A DNA stretch of 64,000 nt from DAOUAT01 sp964551735 (GCA_964551735.1 CAZKEF010000002.1:124001-188000); one strand, 5' to 3'. Numbered from the stretch's first letter, positions 19,223 through 28,236 are shown. Notes: generated by a model not told the origin, from the letters alone. Numbers and translations are program-made.

Positions 19223-21022
19223 TCAATGCGATGGCGCCAACTCCTCCCAAAGCGACCGGGTGACCAGGTCCACCGCCAACGTATCGAGGACGCGCTGCAT
19301 GGGGATGAAATAAGATGCGCCGCTGCCGCTGGCGAAGCCCAGGCCCAGTGCGTAGTTGTCCTCATCCAGCAACACTGTGCCTGAATCGCCGGCATGCAGC
19401 AGTTCGGTGGTCATGATGACATCATCGAAGGCCAGCGGCACCTGGCCCGGGAGCGTGATGGACGCGCCCACGCGCAAGACCCGCCCTGCGGCCTGGCCAC
19501 TGGTTCGTCCCACTGCAACCACGCGTTGCCCCGGGCGTACCGTCCGGACGCCGGCAAGATAACCACGGCCGCGCACTTGGGGCGACACATCGGCCAGGTC
19601 GATCACTTCCGCAATGGCCGCCGAGAGATTCGTCTTGGCCGCCGCCGGGTCGCTGCTCATCTCGCCCCAGCGCGCCAGCACGGCAATCATATCGCTGGAT
19701 TGGTCACCACCATCAGCAAGGCCAGGCTGCACCACCAGGTCACCGACCTGCATCACGTTGTTCGGGCCCGTCAAACCGCTGTAGTCACACAAGAGGTAGA
19801 TCGTACAAGGGTCGGCCCGATCGCACACCAGGCAGCCCAGGGTGGCGGCGGAGTTGACGGCGAAATGGCTGATGCTATCGCCGCCCATCGCCGGCCGGGC
19901 GCGGCGCGTGAAGGCCGCTGCCGGTTGGCCGTGAGGCATTGGCGTATGCGGCCGCTCGCGAGCCTCAGGCGCGGTGACCGCTTCGGGTTTGGGACGCGTC
20001 TCTATCTCGAACAAACGACCGTCGGTCGCGCGCATGAACAGAGCGGGGATGCCCCACTCTTCGGCGTTTCCCTCGGCAAAGAGCGCCTTGCGGCCCTCCA
20101 CCACGGCCGCGTCCACCGAATAGCCGCCGGCCAGGGCGAGGTAGAATTCGTAGGCGAAGGCCAGGGACGCGGCATCGGACACAGCCTCGCGCATGGCAAC
20201 CACAGCGGGGATGCCACTCTGCACCAACCGTTGGGCGGTGCCTGCATACGGGTTGGACCCGCCCGTCTGTGCACCCTGGCATGCATTGAGCACCACCAGC
20301 CGCAGCGAGCGATGATCGCCCAGAATGGTTGCCAGAGCGCTGGCGCGCACAGCCCGCGCGTTCCCCCGGCTGTCAGACATCAGGAGCAATCCCTCGCCGG
20401 AACCGGGATCGAACCCGCCGTGGCCCAGGAAGTGCAGTACATGGAAGGGCTGCCGGCGCAGCTGACGTTGCAACGCGTTCAGGGTAGGCTGATCCAGCCG
20501 ATGCAACTCGACAAGGCCCTGGGCCGTTACCTCCGCTAGGGCGTTCTCCAGGGCGTCCCATTCGGCCTCGACATCTAGAGGTGGATAGCCTTTGGGACTG
20601 GCAATCACCGCCAGGATCGCGAGGGGCAATTGGACCGCCAGCGCCCGCGCAGGTTCCGGCAGCGCGAGATAACGCACCAAGGGGGTCTCGACGGATAGGC
20701 CCAGGGCGCGGCCTCGCCCGGGGTCGTAGAGGCGTTCCCAGGGCAAATCGGCCAGCTCCGGCGCGTTTTCTACCATCAACCGGACGCGCAGGCCCTTGTC
20801 GTGCCGCTCGGCGGCATCCAGGCTGCGGCGGTAGGCGGTGAGCACCTCACCGGCGAAGGCCGCGCCGAAGAGCACGGCGCCGAGGTCGGACGGCCCCGGC
20901 ACGGATGGCAGTTGGAACGGCTCGTCGGCCTCACCGACTGTAGACCGGAGCACCTGGACTCGATATCCTGTCCCCAGTCGCTCGATGCTCAGGTCGAAGT
21001 TATCGTAGCTACCCAGCGCCAT
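19223..21022 (-). CDS. CHAT domain fused to a degenerate trypsin-like (S1) domain
   Basis: The ATG at 21022 follows GGAGGGATC (599 residues). The N-terminal CHAT domain (about 50-380) keeps H201 (HFLGHGGF) and C248 (VLNACQGA). After a linker, residues about 405-595 match bacterial S1-type proteases with the layout GTLGCLV...YILSNNHVLA, NTVDAAIA, GRTTG and GDSG. Here GDSG is retained (S547), but the His position reads YLLCDYSGL and the Asp position reads TNLSAAIA. Both catalytic partners therefore appear lost, and the S1 part is probably a binding or regulatory pseudoprotease. The gene overlaps the upstream small coiled-coil gene by 14 bp. No TM helix or signal peptide is evident, so it is probably cytoplasmic. 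Confidence 0.82.
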   Translation of the reverse strand: MALGSYDNFDLSIERLGTGYRVQVLRSTVGEADEPFQLPSVPGPSDLGAVLFGAAFAGEVLTAYRRSLDAAERHDKGLRVRLMVENAPELADLPWERLYDPGRGRALGLSVETPLVRYLALPEPARALAVQLPLAILAVIASPKGYPPLDVEAEWDALENALAEVTAQGLVELHRLDQPTLNALQRQLRRQPFHVLHFLGHGGFDPGSGEGLLLMSDSRGNARAVRASALATILGDHRSLRLVVLNACQGAQTGGSNPYAGTAQRLVQSGIPAVVAMREAVSDAASLAFAYEFYLALAGGYSVDAAVVEGRKALFAEGNAEEWGIPALFMRATDGRLFEIETRPKPEAVTAPEARERPHTPMPHGQPAAAFTRRARPAMGGDSISHFAVNSAATLGCLVCDRADPCTIYLLCDYSGLTGPNNVMQVGDLVVQPGLADGGDQSSDMIAVLARWGEMSSDPAAAKTNLSAAIAEVIDLADVSPQVRGRGYLAGVRTVRPGQRVVAVGRTSGQAAGRVLRVGASITLPGQVPLAFDDVIMTTELLHAGDSGTVLLDEDNYALGLGFASGSGASYFIPMQRVLDTLAVDLVTRSLWEELAPSH

Positions 21023-21245
21023 GATCCCTCCTGCCGCTGCGGTCAATGTCCATCCGCAGCCTGCTCTCTTCAGCCGCCAACACTTCCAAGCGGCCTTCCA
21101 GCGCCCCAACCCGGCCGGTGAGGAAGCGACGCTGGAATCCCGATGCGTTTTCCAGTGCGCCCCGCGCCTGCTCCAGCCGCCGCACGATCTGGGCGATCTC
21201 CGCCCGCACTACGTCCTTGCGCGCGATCAGGTCATCCCGGTCCAC
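21009..21245 (-). CDS. Small coiled-coil protein
   Basis: The 78-residue frame begins at GTG 21245. A longer frame extends upstream into the aminotransferase gene, but only this part looks like a protein: a continuous heptad-rich helix (AEIAQIVRRLEQARGALE, then GALEGRLEVLAAEESRL). It overlaps the aminotransferase stop by 14 bp and the CHAT gene start by 14 bp, which suggests translational coupling. It may be an adaptor for the CHAT protein encoded next. The start codon is uncertain because the ribosome site is weak. Confidence 0.55.
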   Translation of the reverse strand: MDRDDLIARKDVVRAEIAQIVRRLEQARGALENASGFQRRFLTGRVGALEGRLEVLAAEESRLRMDIDRSGRRDHGAG

Positions 21246-22516
21246 GTTGCAAGTCCGGCAGCAGCCGCGCCAGGCCCGCCAATAGGGCGTCCGCGTCGGC
21301 CGCGTCATTGTACGCCTGAAAGGAGACGCGCACAAACGCCCCGCCGTTCCAATGCACCAGCGGGACCTCAACCCGGTAGCCGTCGTACAGGCGAGCCTTC
21401 AGGCTGTCCAGATCGCACTCCGGCAACCGCGCGGCGAAGAATTGCGCGAACCAGGTGGGCAGAGCTGAGCTGTCCGGAAGCGAAGCTTCAGCCGGTCCCT
21501 CGCCCTGCGCGCCGGCCCCGCCAAAGCCTCGATTCCAGTGTGTGAGTGAGGCATTCTCAGGGCAGACAGCCGCCAGCCCCGTCAACGCTTCGATCCGCGC
21601 CCGCGTCTCGACGGCCAGTTTGTGACACCGCGCCCGCACCGCGGCCCAATCATGCTTTGCTTGAAAGCGGATCGCGGCCGGTACGGTCAGGTATGCGGCC
21701 ACGTCGCGCGTGCCCTGCCACTCATGCCAGTCCACGAAGCGCGATGGCCCCGGCTGCTCCGCCTCCCAGCCCCAACTGATCACCAGCGGATCCAGCCAGG
21801 CCTGCGCCTCGGGCCCGGCGTACAGGAACGCCGCGCCCTTAGGCGCGCAAAGCCACTTATGGCACGCGCCTGCGTAGATGTCCGCGCCGATCTCACTGAG
21901 ACTCAGACGAACCTGGCCGGGCGCGTGCGCGCCGTCTACGATGGTCAGGATGCCCGCGGCCCGCGCGCGCCGGCAGATCTCAGCCACAGGGAAGATCAAC
22001 GCGGTGGGGCTGGTGATGTGGCTGAGGAAGATGACGCGCGTGCGCGGGGTCACGCCGGCCCAGAAACGCTCGACGAAGTCAGCATGGGTCGTCACCGGTA
22101 GCGGGATGGGCGTCTGCAGGTAGCGGGCGCCGGTCTGCCCGCAGATGTAGCGCCAGGTGCGATCCAGCGCGCCGTACTCATGGTCGGTGGTCAGGACCTC
22201 GTCGCCGGGGCGGAGCCTGACGGGGCACTCGGGCCGCGCCAGGTTGCGCGCGACCACATTAAGCGCAGTGGTTGGGTTCGGAAAGTAGACCACCTCATCG
22301 TCCGCGGCGCTCAAGTACGCGGCCAGCGCGGCCCGGCTCTCGGCCAGTAACCCGGTCACGCGGCGGCCCAGGAACGCGACCGGCTGCCGCTCCAGCTCGA
22401 CCTGCCAGCGCTGATAAGTCTCGAACACAGGCCGCGGGCACGCGCCAAAAGACCCATGGTTCAAGAAGTGGATGTTGGGGTCCAGAAGGAAAAGTTGGGT
22501 GTTCGTAGTTGCTCAC
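21232..22516 (-). CDS. Class V aminotransferase-like PLP enzyme (isopenicillin-N-epimerase-like) with a start-proximal frameshift
   Basis: About 420 residues. The body is intact: FLNHGSFGACPRPVF at the N-terminus, a PLP region with VDGAHAPG and the Schiff-base lysine in GACHKWLCAPKG. This matches selenocysteine lyase/isopenicillin-N-epimerase-type enzymes of fold type I. The uninterrupted frame offers only a TTG start at 22464, inside the conserved LLDPNIHFLNHGSFG block. The codons before it lie in another frame: GTG 22516 encodes MSNYEHPTF, which would join LLDPNIHFL perfectly if one T were removed from the run at 22490-22493. GTG 22516 overlaps by 4 bp the stop predicted for the kinase remnant upstream. 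So the gene carries a one-base frameshift or a sequencing error. Confidence 0.8.
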
Positions 22517-23069
22517 TCCACCATCATCTTAGCGAACAGGTCATCAAGGGCCTGCGGCTGCGCGCCAGGTAGCCGCTCCAATTATGATGGAAGGAGAGGC
22601 TGGCGCCGTGATCGATCAGCCAGAGCTGCCGCAACTGGAGCAGGATGTTGATGTTGCGAAGGGTCCGATCCATGTTGGTGACGTAGGCATCGAGCCAGAC
22701 GATAGCCGACGCCTCGGCCGGGCTCGGGGCCGGCTTCAGCACCGGGCTGTATTCCAGAGCGTGGCTCAGGACGCGCAGGCCCGAATTGAGACTCACGCTG
22801 GCGTCCAGCCGCTCGCAGATCTCAGGATGGGGCTCGGCCGCGCCCGGCCTCGGCTCGATGAGGACGAAAGCCAGCTCAAGCACGCGCAGGCCCAGCGCTC
22901 GACCGACCTCACCGGCGACCAGCTCGGCGTTCAGCGCCTTGGGCCTTTGGGCCGCGCCCGCGAACTTCAGGACGTAGAGCGACTCGTCATCCGCCCCCAC
23001 CAGGGCCGGGACCGAGCCGCTCTGGTGAAACGGCGTGATGTAACGGGTCGTTACGACGGTCCGGATCAT
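22513..23069 (-). pseudogene. HipA-family kinase-like gene with internal deletion
   Basis: The intact part (ATG 23069) matches the HipA_2 family: MIRTVVTTRYITP, GADDESLYVLKFAG, then a catalytic-loop-like VTNMDRTLRNIN and LIDHGASLSFHHNW. Family members run to about 260-280 residues. Here the frame leaves the conserved region after GYLARSR and stops at 22524, giving 181 residues. In another frame, QALDDLFAKMMVE followed by TGA at 22513-22515 looks like a genuine C-terminus and overlaps the next gene's start. The simplest reading is an out-of-frame deletion of roughly 80 codons. The kinase core is probably incomplete and inactive. Confidence 0.65.
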
Positions 23070-23076
23070 GATGAGA

Positions 23077-24456
23077 TTATTCTACCATAACCCGGTAAAC
23101 CCCGCCTCTCAAGCTTACCACATAAAGCTCACCTGCCTCATCTTCGCCGAAAGAGCTGATGTTCAGCCCGCTTTCCAGCAGCAAGGCGTCCCGCCAGCCG
23201 CCCTCGTCAGGCGTCAGGCCCCAGATCTTGCCGGAGCAGTAATCGGCGTAGAGGTAGACGCCGACCAGTGTCGAGAACGTAGCCCCGCGGTACACGTAAC
23301 CGCCGGTAACGGAGCAGCCATTGCCCGCATGTTCGTAATCCAGCACCGGGATCTCCAGCCCGGCCCGTTCGCAGGCCGCATCTTTCGGAAAACAGTGCGT
23401 GCCCTCCATGATCGGCCAGCCGAAGTTCAAAGCGCCTTGTGAGCCGGCCGGCACGAAGTGTACCTCTTCGTAGATGTTCTGCCCTACGTCCGCGATCCAC
23501 AGGTCGCCCGTGGCGCGGTCGAAGCTATAGCGCCATGGGTTGCGCAACCCCACAGCCCAGACCTCGTCCCGCATATCCCGGCGGTTCCAGTCGGCATTAA
23601 TCCATGGATTATCACCGGGGATCAGATACGGCACGGCGGGATCTGATGTGACGTCAAGTCTCAGCATCTTGCCCAACAGCGTATCGGGATTCTGGCCGTT
23701 GCCGAACCGATCGTTGGCCGCGCCGCCATCGCCCGTGCCGATCCACAGATAGCCGTCAGGGCCGAACGCCAACATGCCTCCGTTGTGGTTGGCCGCCGGC
23801 TGATCGAATGCCAGGACGCGGAATTCGCTGCCGGGGTCAGCGGCGTCGGGATCGGCGCTCACCGTGAAGCGCGCCACCACGGTGCCCCCGCGGCGATCGG
23901 TGTAGTTGACGAAGAAGTGGCCACGGCTCAGATAGTCGGGCGCAAAAGCCAAACCGAGAAGGCCTTGCTCCGAACCGCTGCTGCCGACCCGGTCGCGAAT
24001 ATCCAAAAACGGAACCGGCAGCACGCCATCATCGCCTATGATCCGGATCAAGCCGGCCTTCTCGACCACAAACAGCCGGCCGCTGCCGTCGCCGGCATGA
24101 GTGACGAACACCGGCGCGTCCAGGCCCAGGGCAACCGAGGCGAGGCGCAAGCGCAAAACATCAAGGCGCGGGGCGGGCGCCAACGTGATGGTGGGCGTTG
24201 GCTCGGTCAGCGGCGCCTCAGTGGGCAGCGGCGTCATCGTCGGAGCGGCCGGCGCCACGGTTGCGGATGGGATGGTAGATGTCATCGGCGGCGTCGTGGG
24301 CGTCGGCGGCGCGGCGGGCACCGCCTTCGTGGCCACCGGCAGCGGCTGCGTCTGGGACGTGGGGGCCGGCGCTGCTGTTGTGCAGGCCGTTAGCAGTGCG
24401 GCCAGTAGCAACACTGAAGGAGTCATGACCCGGCAGGCGCGAGACTTGTACAACAT
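23077..24456 (-). CDS. PQQ-type glucose/sorbosone dehydrogenase-like lipoprotein
   Basis: ATG 24456 has AAAGGA 8 nt upstream (459 residues). The signal peptide ends in a lipobox (LLTAC) and is followed by a Thr/Pro-rich linker to about residue 95. The rest is a six-bladed propeller of the soluble glucose dehydrogenase/Yli/HHIP type. Markers are PVFVTHAGDGSGRLFVVEK, SEQGLLGLAFAPDY, NHNGGMLAFGPDGYLWIGTG and RNPWRYSFDRATGDLWIADVG. It should oxidise sugars or related aldehydes outside the membrane, but substrate and cofactor cannot be told from sequence. It lies 7 bp upstream of the kinase remnant on the same strand. Its own promoter is not obvious. Confidence 0.85.
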   Translation of the reverse strand: MLYKSRACRVMTPSVLLLAALLTACTTAAPAPTSQTQPLPVATKAVPAAPPTPTTPPMTSTIPSATVAPAAPTMTPLPTEAPLTEPTPTITLAPAPRLDVLRLRLASVALGLDAPVFVTHAGDGSGRLFVVEKAGLIRIIGDDGVLPVPFLDIRDRVGSSGSEQGLLGLAFAPDYLSRGHFFVNYTDRRGGTVVARFTVSADPDAADPGSEFRVLAFDQPAANHNGGMLAFGPDGYLWIGTGDGGAANDRFGNGQNPDTLLGKMLRLDVTSDPAVPYLIPGDNPWINADWNRRDMRDEVWAVGLRNPWRYSFDRATGDLWIADVGQNIYEEVHFVPAGSQGALNFGWPIMEGTHCFPKDAACERAGLEIPVLDYEHAGNGCSVTGGYVYRGATFSTLVGVYLYADYCSGKIWGLTPDEGGWRDALLLESGLNISSFGEDEAGELYVVSLRGGVYRVMVE

Positions 24457-24582
24457 TGCGCGTATCCTTTCATCAATCAAAAACGAACCTGATTCAAACA
24501 TCGATGGTGGCAGTATGCCAGCCATAACCGCCTCAGTCAGTGAATCGGCGTACACTATTGCTCGAAACTGGCGGCATCCTTC

Positions 24583-24611
24583 TTGCCAAAGCGCCGTTAG
24601 TCAAGTAACAT
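24583..24611 (+). promoter_or_regulatory. Sigma70-like promoter for the FG-GAP repeat gene
   Basis: TTGCCA (24583-24588) and TAACAT (24606-24611) are 17 nt apart. The predicted start lies about 37 nt before the GTG start codon at 24655. Confidence 0.55.
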
Positions 24612-24654
24612 GATGTCTCAAACACACACTTTGATGATGAAAGGAGCGATAACC

Positions 24655-26832
24655 GTGAGCCAGACGTCAGTTGAACCAATCGGATCGACGTCCCGTGTCC
24701 GCATCTTCCTGGGGGTGGCCTTACTGCTCGCGGCCTCCGTCCTTTGGCTGGGCGGCGTTGGCACAGTCCTGGCCGAAGGCGAAGATGTTGATGTCACAAC
24801 GCCCGGCCCCAAGTGGCTTGACTTCTTCTGTATAGGCGGTGAGCAGTGCGCCGTCGGCGATTTTGACGGTGACGGCAAAGACGACGTAGCCGTGTTCTAC
24901 CGGGACACACGCACCGGAGGTGAGCAAGGCGACGTCATGGTGGCGCGTTCGCTGGGTGATAGATTCGATACCCCGCAGAAATGGACCGAATCGTTTTGCA
25001 CCGGGACGCAGGTTTGCAAGGTCGGCGATGTCGACGGGGATAACAAAGACGACCTCATCGCCTTCAATCCGGCGACAACCGGGCAGGTGCAGGTGGCGCT
25101 CTCCACAGGATCAGGCTTCGCAGCCACCAGCACATGGCACTCGTATTTCTGCCTCGGCCAGGAAATCTGCGATGTCGGCGACTTCAACGGTGACAACCGC
25201 GATGATATTGTGCTCTTCAAGCGCAGCGCCTACACAGGCGATGCTGTCGGCGATGTCGTGGTAGCCCTCTCCAATGGAGCGGCCTTTGTCGCGCCGGCCA
25301 CGCCTCTGTGGCACCCCTTCTTCTGCATCAACGACGAACTCTGTGGCGTGGGCGACTTTGACGGTGACAATGATGATGACATTATTGCGTTCGCCAAGGG
25401 CTCCACCGGCACGGTATACGTTGCGCTTTCCTCCCGCTCCAATTTCGGGGCCGGCGCTACCTGGCAAAACTTCTTCTGCGTGGGCGCCGAAACCTGCGCA
25501 GTGGGCGATTTCACTGGGGATAATCGGGATGACATCTTGACCTTCCTGGGCGGTGGTTATGGAGGCACCACCGAAGGCGATGTGTACGTGGCGACTTCCA
25601 AGGGCAATGGCTTCGGCGATGGTTGGCTCTGGAACGGCTATTTCTGCCTGGCCGGCGAAGTGTGCATGGCCGGCGACTTCAACGGCGACAAGCGACACGA
25701 CGTGGTGCGCTTCCTACGTGACACGCAAATGGATGACCGCCGGGGGGATGTGTATGTGGCCCTGGCCGGTGGCGCCGACCCGAGATTCCTGCCGCCGCCC
25801 CCGGTCAACAAATGGCACGAAACCTTCTGCGGCGTCAACGAGGTATGCACCAGCGGTGACGTGAACGGCGATGGGCTGGATGATGCCATCACCTTCGTGC
25901 GCAACGCCCAGACCGGCGCGGCCGCAGGGGATGTGTTGGTGGCACTGTCAAACGGCGTCAGCTTCGGGCCCACTCAGAAGTGGCACGACAGCTTCTGTGC
26001 GTGGGATGAAGTCTGCGAGGTGGCCGACGTCAACGGCGACGGACGGGATGACGTCCTGTCCTTCGTGCGCTCGGTGGGCCAGGTCTGGGTCGCACTTTCC
26101 AACGGCGTCAGCTTTGGCGCATCGGCCGTCTGGCATCCGTTCTTCTGCGTCAACCAGGAGATCTGCGAGGTCGGAGATGTCAACCGCGACGGCTTCGATG
26201 ACATCATCACGTTTCTGCGGGGCACCAACCCCAACGACGCCAAAACAGGGGACGTCTACGTCAGCCTCTCGAACGGCAGCAGCTTCGGCAGTAGCATCAA
26301 GTGGCACGATTTCTTCTGCGTCGGCGATGAGCAGTGCAAAATGGGCGACGTGAACGGCGACGGCCGGGCCGATGCCCTCGCCTTCACCCGTGGGACGAGC
26401 GCCGATGTATGGATCAGCCTGTCCACTGGGACTAGTTTCGGCTCAGGGGTCAAGTGGCATGACTTCTTTTGCGCGGGGAGCGAAGTCTGCGCGGTGGGGG
26501 ACTTCAACGGTGATGGACGGGCCGACGCGGCGACCTTCTTGCGCAGCGGTTACGATACATCCAGCGCAGGGGATGTCTACGTGGGCCTGTCCAATGGCCG
26601 AAACTTCTCATCCGGCCCTAAGTGGCACGATATCTTCTGTGTAGGAGATGAGATCTGTGGTGTTGGGGACTTCAACGGCGACGGGGCCGATGACGCGATC
26701 ACCTTCACCCGAGGAAGCCCTATGGACGTTTATGTGGTGTTATCCAACCGCAGCATCCCATATTTCAGCTACCTGCGGGGTCCCATCCAGAATCCGGTCT
26801 GGCTGCCGATCATCCGCGCTTCCTTCTGGTAA
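24655..26832 (+). CDS. Secreted FG-GAP/VCBS repeat protein with 12 Cys-pair repeats
   Basis: GTG 24655 is chosen because AGGAG lies 8 nt upstream; an ATG at 24610 lacks a ribosome site. The 725-residue protein has a signal peptide/TM (IFLGVALLLAASVLWLGG) and then 12 repeats of about 52 residues. Each repeat has a KWHDFFC...E.C segment, a calcium-binding-like GDVNGDGRDD loop and a VYVALSNG strand. This is an FG-GAP-type propeller repeat, as in integrin alpha chains. The two Cys, about six residues apart in every repeat, suggest one disulfide per repeat. It ends with NPVWLPIIRASFW, a tail like those of two other secreted proteins in this window. A surface or extracellular binding role is likely; no enzyme motif is seen. 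Confidence 0.85.
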   Translation: MSQTSVEPIGSTSRVRIFLGVALLLAASVLWLGGVGTVLAEGEDVDVTTPGPKWLDFFCIGGEQCAVGDFDGDGKDDVAVFYRDTRTGGEQGDVMVARSLGDRFDTPQKWTESFCTGTQVCKVGDVDGDNKDDLIAFNPATTGQVQVALSTGSGFAATSTWHSYFCLGQEICDVGDFNGDNRDDIVLFKRSAYTGDAVGDVVVALSNGAAFVAPATPLWHPFFCINDELCGVGDFDGDNDDDIIAFAKGSTGTVYVALSSRSNFGAGATWQNFFCVGAETCAVGDFTGDNRDDILTFLGGGYGGTTEGDVYVATSKGNGFGDGWLWNGYFCLAGEVCMAGDFNGDKRHDVVRFLRDTQMDDRRGDVYVALAGGADPRFLPPPPVNKWHETFCGVNEVCTSGDVNGDGLDDAITFVRNAQTGAAAGDVLVALSNGVSFGPTQKWHDSFCAWDEVCEVADVNGDGRDDVLSFVRSVGQVWVALSNGVSFGASAVWHPFFCVNQEICEVGDVNRDGFDDIITFLRGTNPNDAKTGDVYVSLSNGSSFGSSIKWHDFFCVGDEQCKMGDVNGDGRADALAFTRGTSADVWISLSTGTSFGSGVKWHDFFCAGSEVCAVGDFNGDGRADAATFLRSGYDTSSAGDVYVGLSNGRNFSSGPKWHDIFCVGDEICGVGDFNGDGADDAITFTRGSPMDVYVVLSNRSIPYFSYLRGPIQNPVWLPIIRASFW

Positions 26833-26842
26833 ACAAGAACTT

Positions 26843-26874
26843 GTGTGCGGCGCGTCGATAGGCGCGCTGCACAC
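26843..26874 (+). other. GC-rich hairpin between FG-GAP gene and ybaK-like gene
   Basis: GTGTGC-G-GCGCG (26843-26854) pairs with CGCGC-T-GCACAC (26863-26874) around an 8-nt loop. No T-tract follows. It may end the FG-GAP transcript or structure the ybaK leader. Confidence 0.45.
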
Positions 26875-26885
26875 GGAGAAGCGTA

Positions 26886-27371
26886 ATGGTCATGCTTCCT
26901 AAGACCCAGGCGATGCGCGTTCTCGAAGGCCGCGGCATCACCTATGAGCCGGTAGCTTACGATGCCCCAACACATCTATCGGCCGCCGAGGTTGCGGCAG
27001 CGATCGGCCTGCCCGTCGAACAAACATTCAAGACCCTCGTTGTCTTGCCAGATCGGCCGCGCGCGCGGCCGATCCTGGCCCTAGTCCCCGGCGGCAGCCA
27101 ACTCGATCTACGTAAGCTGGCCGCTGCCGCCGGCGAGAAAAAGGTGCAGATGGCGCCTCACCGGGAGGCTGAGCGCCTCACCGGCCTGGAAAAGGGGGGC
27201 ATTTCGCCACTCGCACTGTTGGACAAGGGCTGGCCAGTTTATGTAGATGAGACGGCCAGCCTGTTCGACCGGATCGAAATCAGCGCAGGGAGAGTGGGGC
27301 TTGGCGTGTTGATCCCCGTGGAACCACTTATGGTGTTACTTGAAGCCACCCTGACAGACATCACAGGGTGA
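26886..27371 (+). CDS. ybaK: YbaK/EbsC-type aminoacyl-tRNA deacylase (Cys-tRNA(Pro) deacylase)
   Basis: This 161-residue protein matches the free-standing YbaK family, which hydrolyses mischarged Cys-tRNA(Pro) in the cytoplasm. Visible are THLSAAEVAAAIGLP, VEQTFKTLVV, the LALVPGGSQLDLRKLA core with Lys residues in AAAGEKKVQM, and GGISPLAL. Length is normal. ATG 26886 has GGAG upstream, and an in-frame ATG at 26892 is a possible alternative. The gene converges with the Sir2 gene, with only 4 bp between the stops. Confidence 0.88.
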   Translation: MVMLPKTQAMRVLEGRGITYEPVAYDAPTHLSAAEVAAAIGLPVEQTFKTLVVLPDRPRARPILALVPGGSQLDLRKLAAAAGEKKVQMAPHREAERLTGLEKGGISPLALLDKGWPVYVDETASLFDRIEISAGRVGLGVLIPVEPLMVLLEATLTDITG

Positions 27372-27375
27372 GAGA

Positions 27376-28128
27376 TCACCGCTTAAGCTTGTGCCAAAGC
27401 GCCTTCAAAGTCCTCACCACGTCGGCGCGCAACACCACGTCCATCTTGTCTTCAAATGGGGTCGGGGTCAGGTTGATCAAGATCAAGCGCGCGCCACGAC
27501 GTTTGGCCAGCAACGGAAGGTCAGCGGCAGGCATCACCTCCAGCGAAGTCCCCACCACCAGCATCACATCGCACGCCAGTGCCGCTTCTTGGGCCGCGCT
27601 CAGCTTGCTGTACGGCAACGGCTCACCGAACAATACCACATCCGGTTTGAGCAATCCCCCGCACCGCGGACAGTCCGGGGGCTGACCACCATTAAGCACT
27701 TGTGACAACAATGGCTCAGAGGGAATCGCATGATCGCATGCCAGGCAGGTAGCAGAGCGCGTATGACCATGTAACTCCAGCACGTATTGGCTGCCTGCGG
27801 CCTGGTGCAGCGAGTCAATATTCTGGGTAATGACAGCCTTCACACGGCCGGCGCGTTCCATATCAGCCAACACCCGGTGCGCGGCATTCGGGCTGGCGGC
27901 CAATATCTGCTTCAGGATGGGGCGCAGCCAATGATAAAAACGCTCCGGATGATCGTGAAAAGCCCATAACGAGGCGACATCGAAGGGGTTAGCATAATTC
28001 CACAGGCCGCTGGACTCACTACGAAAGTCAGGAATGCCAGAAGGGGTGCTGATACCTGCGCCGGTTAATGCAACAACATGCTCTGCAGCACGTAACAGCG
28101 CGACAGCCTGTTGAATCTCGCGTGGCAT
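27376..28128 (-). CDS. cobB: Sir2-family NAD-dependent protein deacylase
   Basis: All sirtuin motifs are present in the 250 residues. GAGISTPSGIPDFRS binds NAD, TQNIDSLHQAAGS is the catalytic-domain signature, and ELHGH contains the active His. The zinc module has two Cys pairs (CLACD and CPRCGG), and GTSLEVMPAADLP completes the Rossmann fold. Bacterial CobB-type enzymes remove acetyl or other acyl groups from lysines, classically reactivating acetyl-CoA synthetase. The ATG follows GGAGG with short spacing. No acs gene is in the window. Confidence 0.92.
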   Translation of the reverse strand: MPREIQQAVALLRAAEHVVALTGAGISTPSGIPDFRSESSGLWNYANPFDVASLWAFHDHPERFYHWLRPILKQILAASPNAAHRVLADMERAGRVKAVITQNIDSLHQAAGSQYVLELHGHTRSATCLACDHAIPSEPLLSQVLNGGQPPDCPRCGGLLKPDVVLFGEPLPYSKLSAAQEAALACDVMLVVGTSLEVMPAADLPLLAKRRGARLILINLTPTPFEDKMDVVLRADVVRTLKALWHKLKR

Positions 28129-28236
28129 GCATCCTCCGCGACTGACCGATTAGTGATGAACCTGGGACGCACCATGAACGCTGCCCTGCATCCACGATGC
28201 CCACTTTAGCACAGATGATCCGTTAATGCAACCACA

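Noticed and set aside
19138..19395. 86-codon N-terminal extension of the CHAT-TPR protein
   Set aside because: It contains the promoter and ribosome site of the ATG at 19137 and overlaps the end of the neighbouring CHAT gene.
24800..26740. Regular repeats resembling a tandem-repeat or CRISPR array
   Set aside because: The period is about 155 bp, the copies diverge, and they encode FG-GAP protein repeats in one continuous frame.
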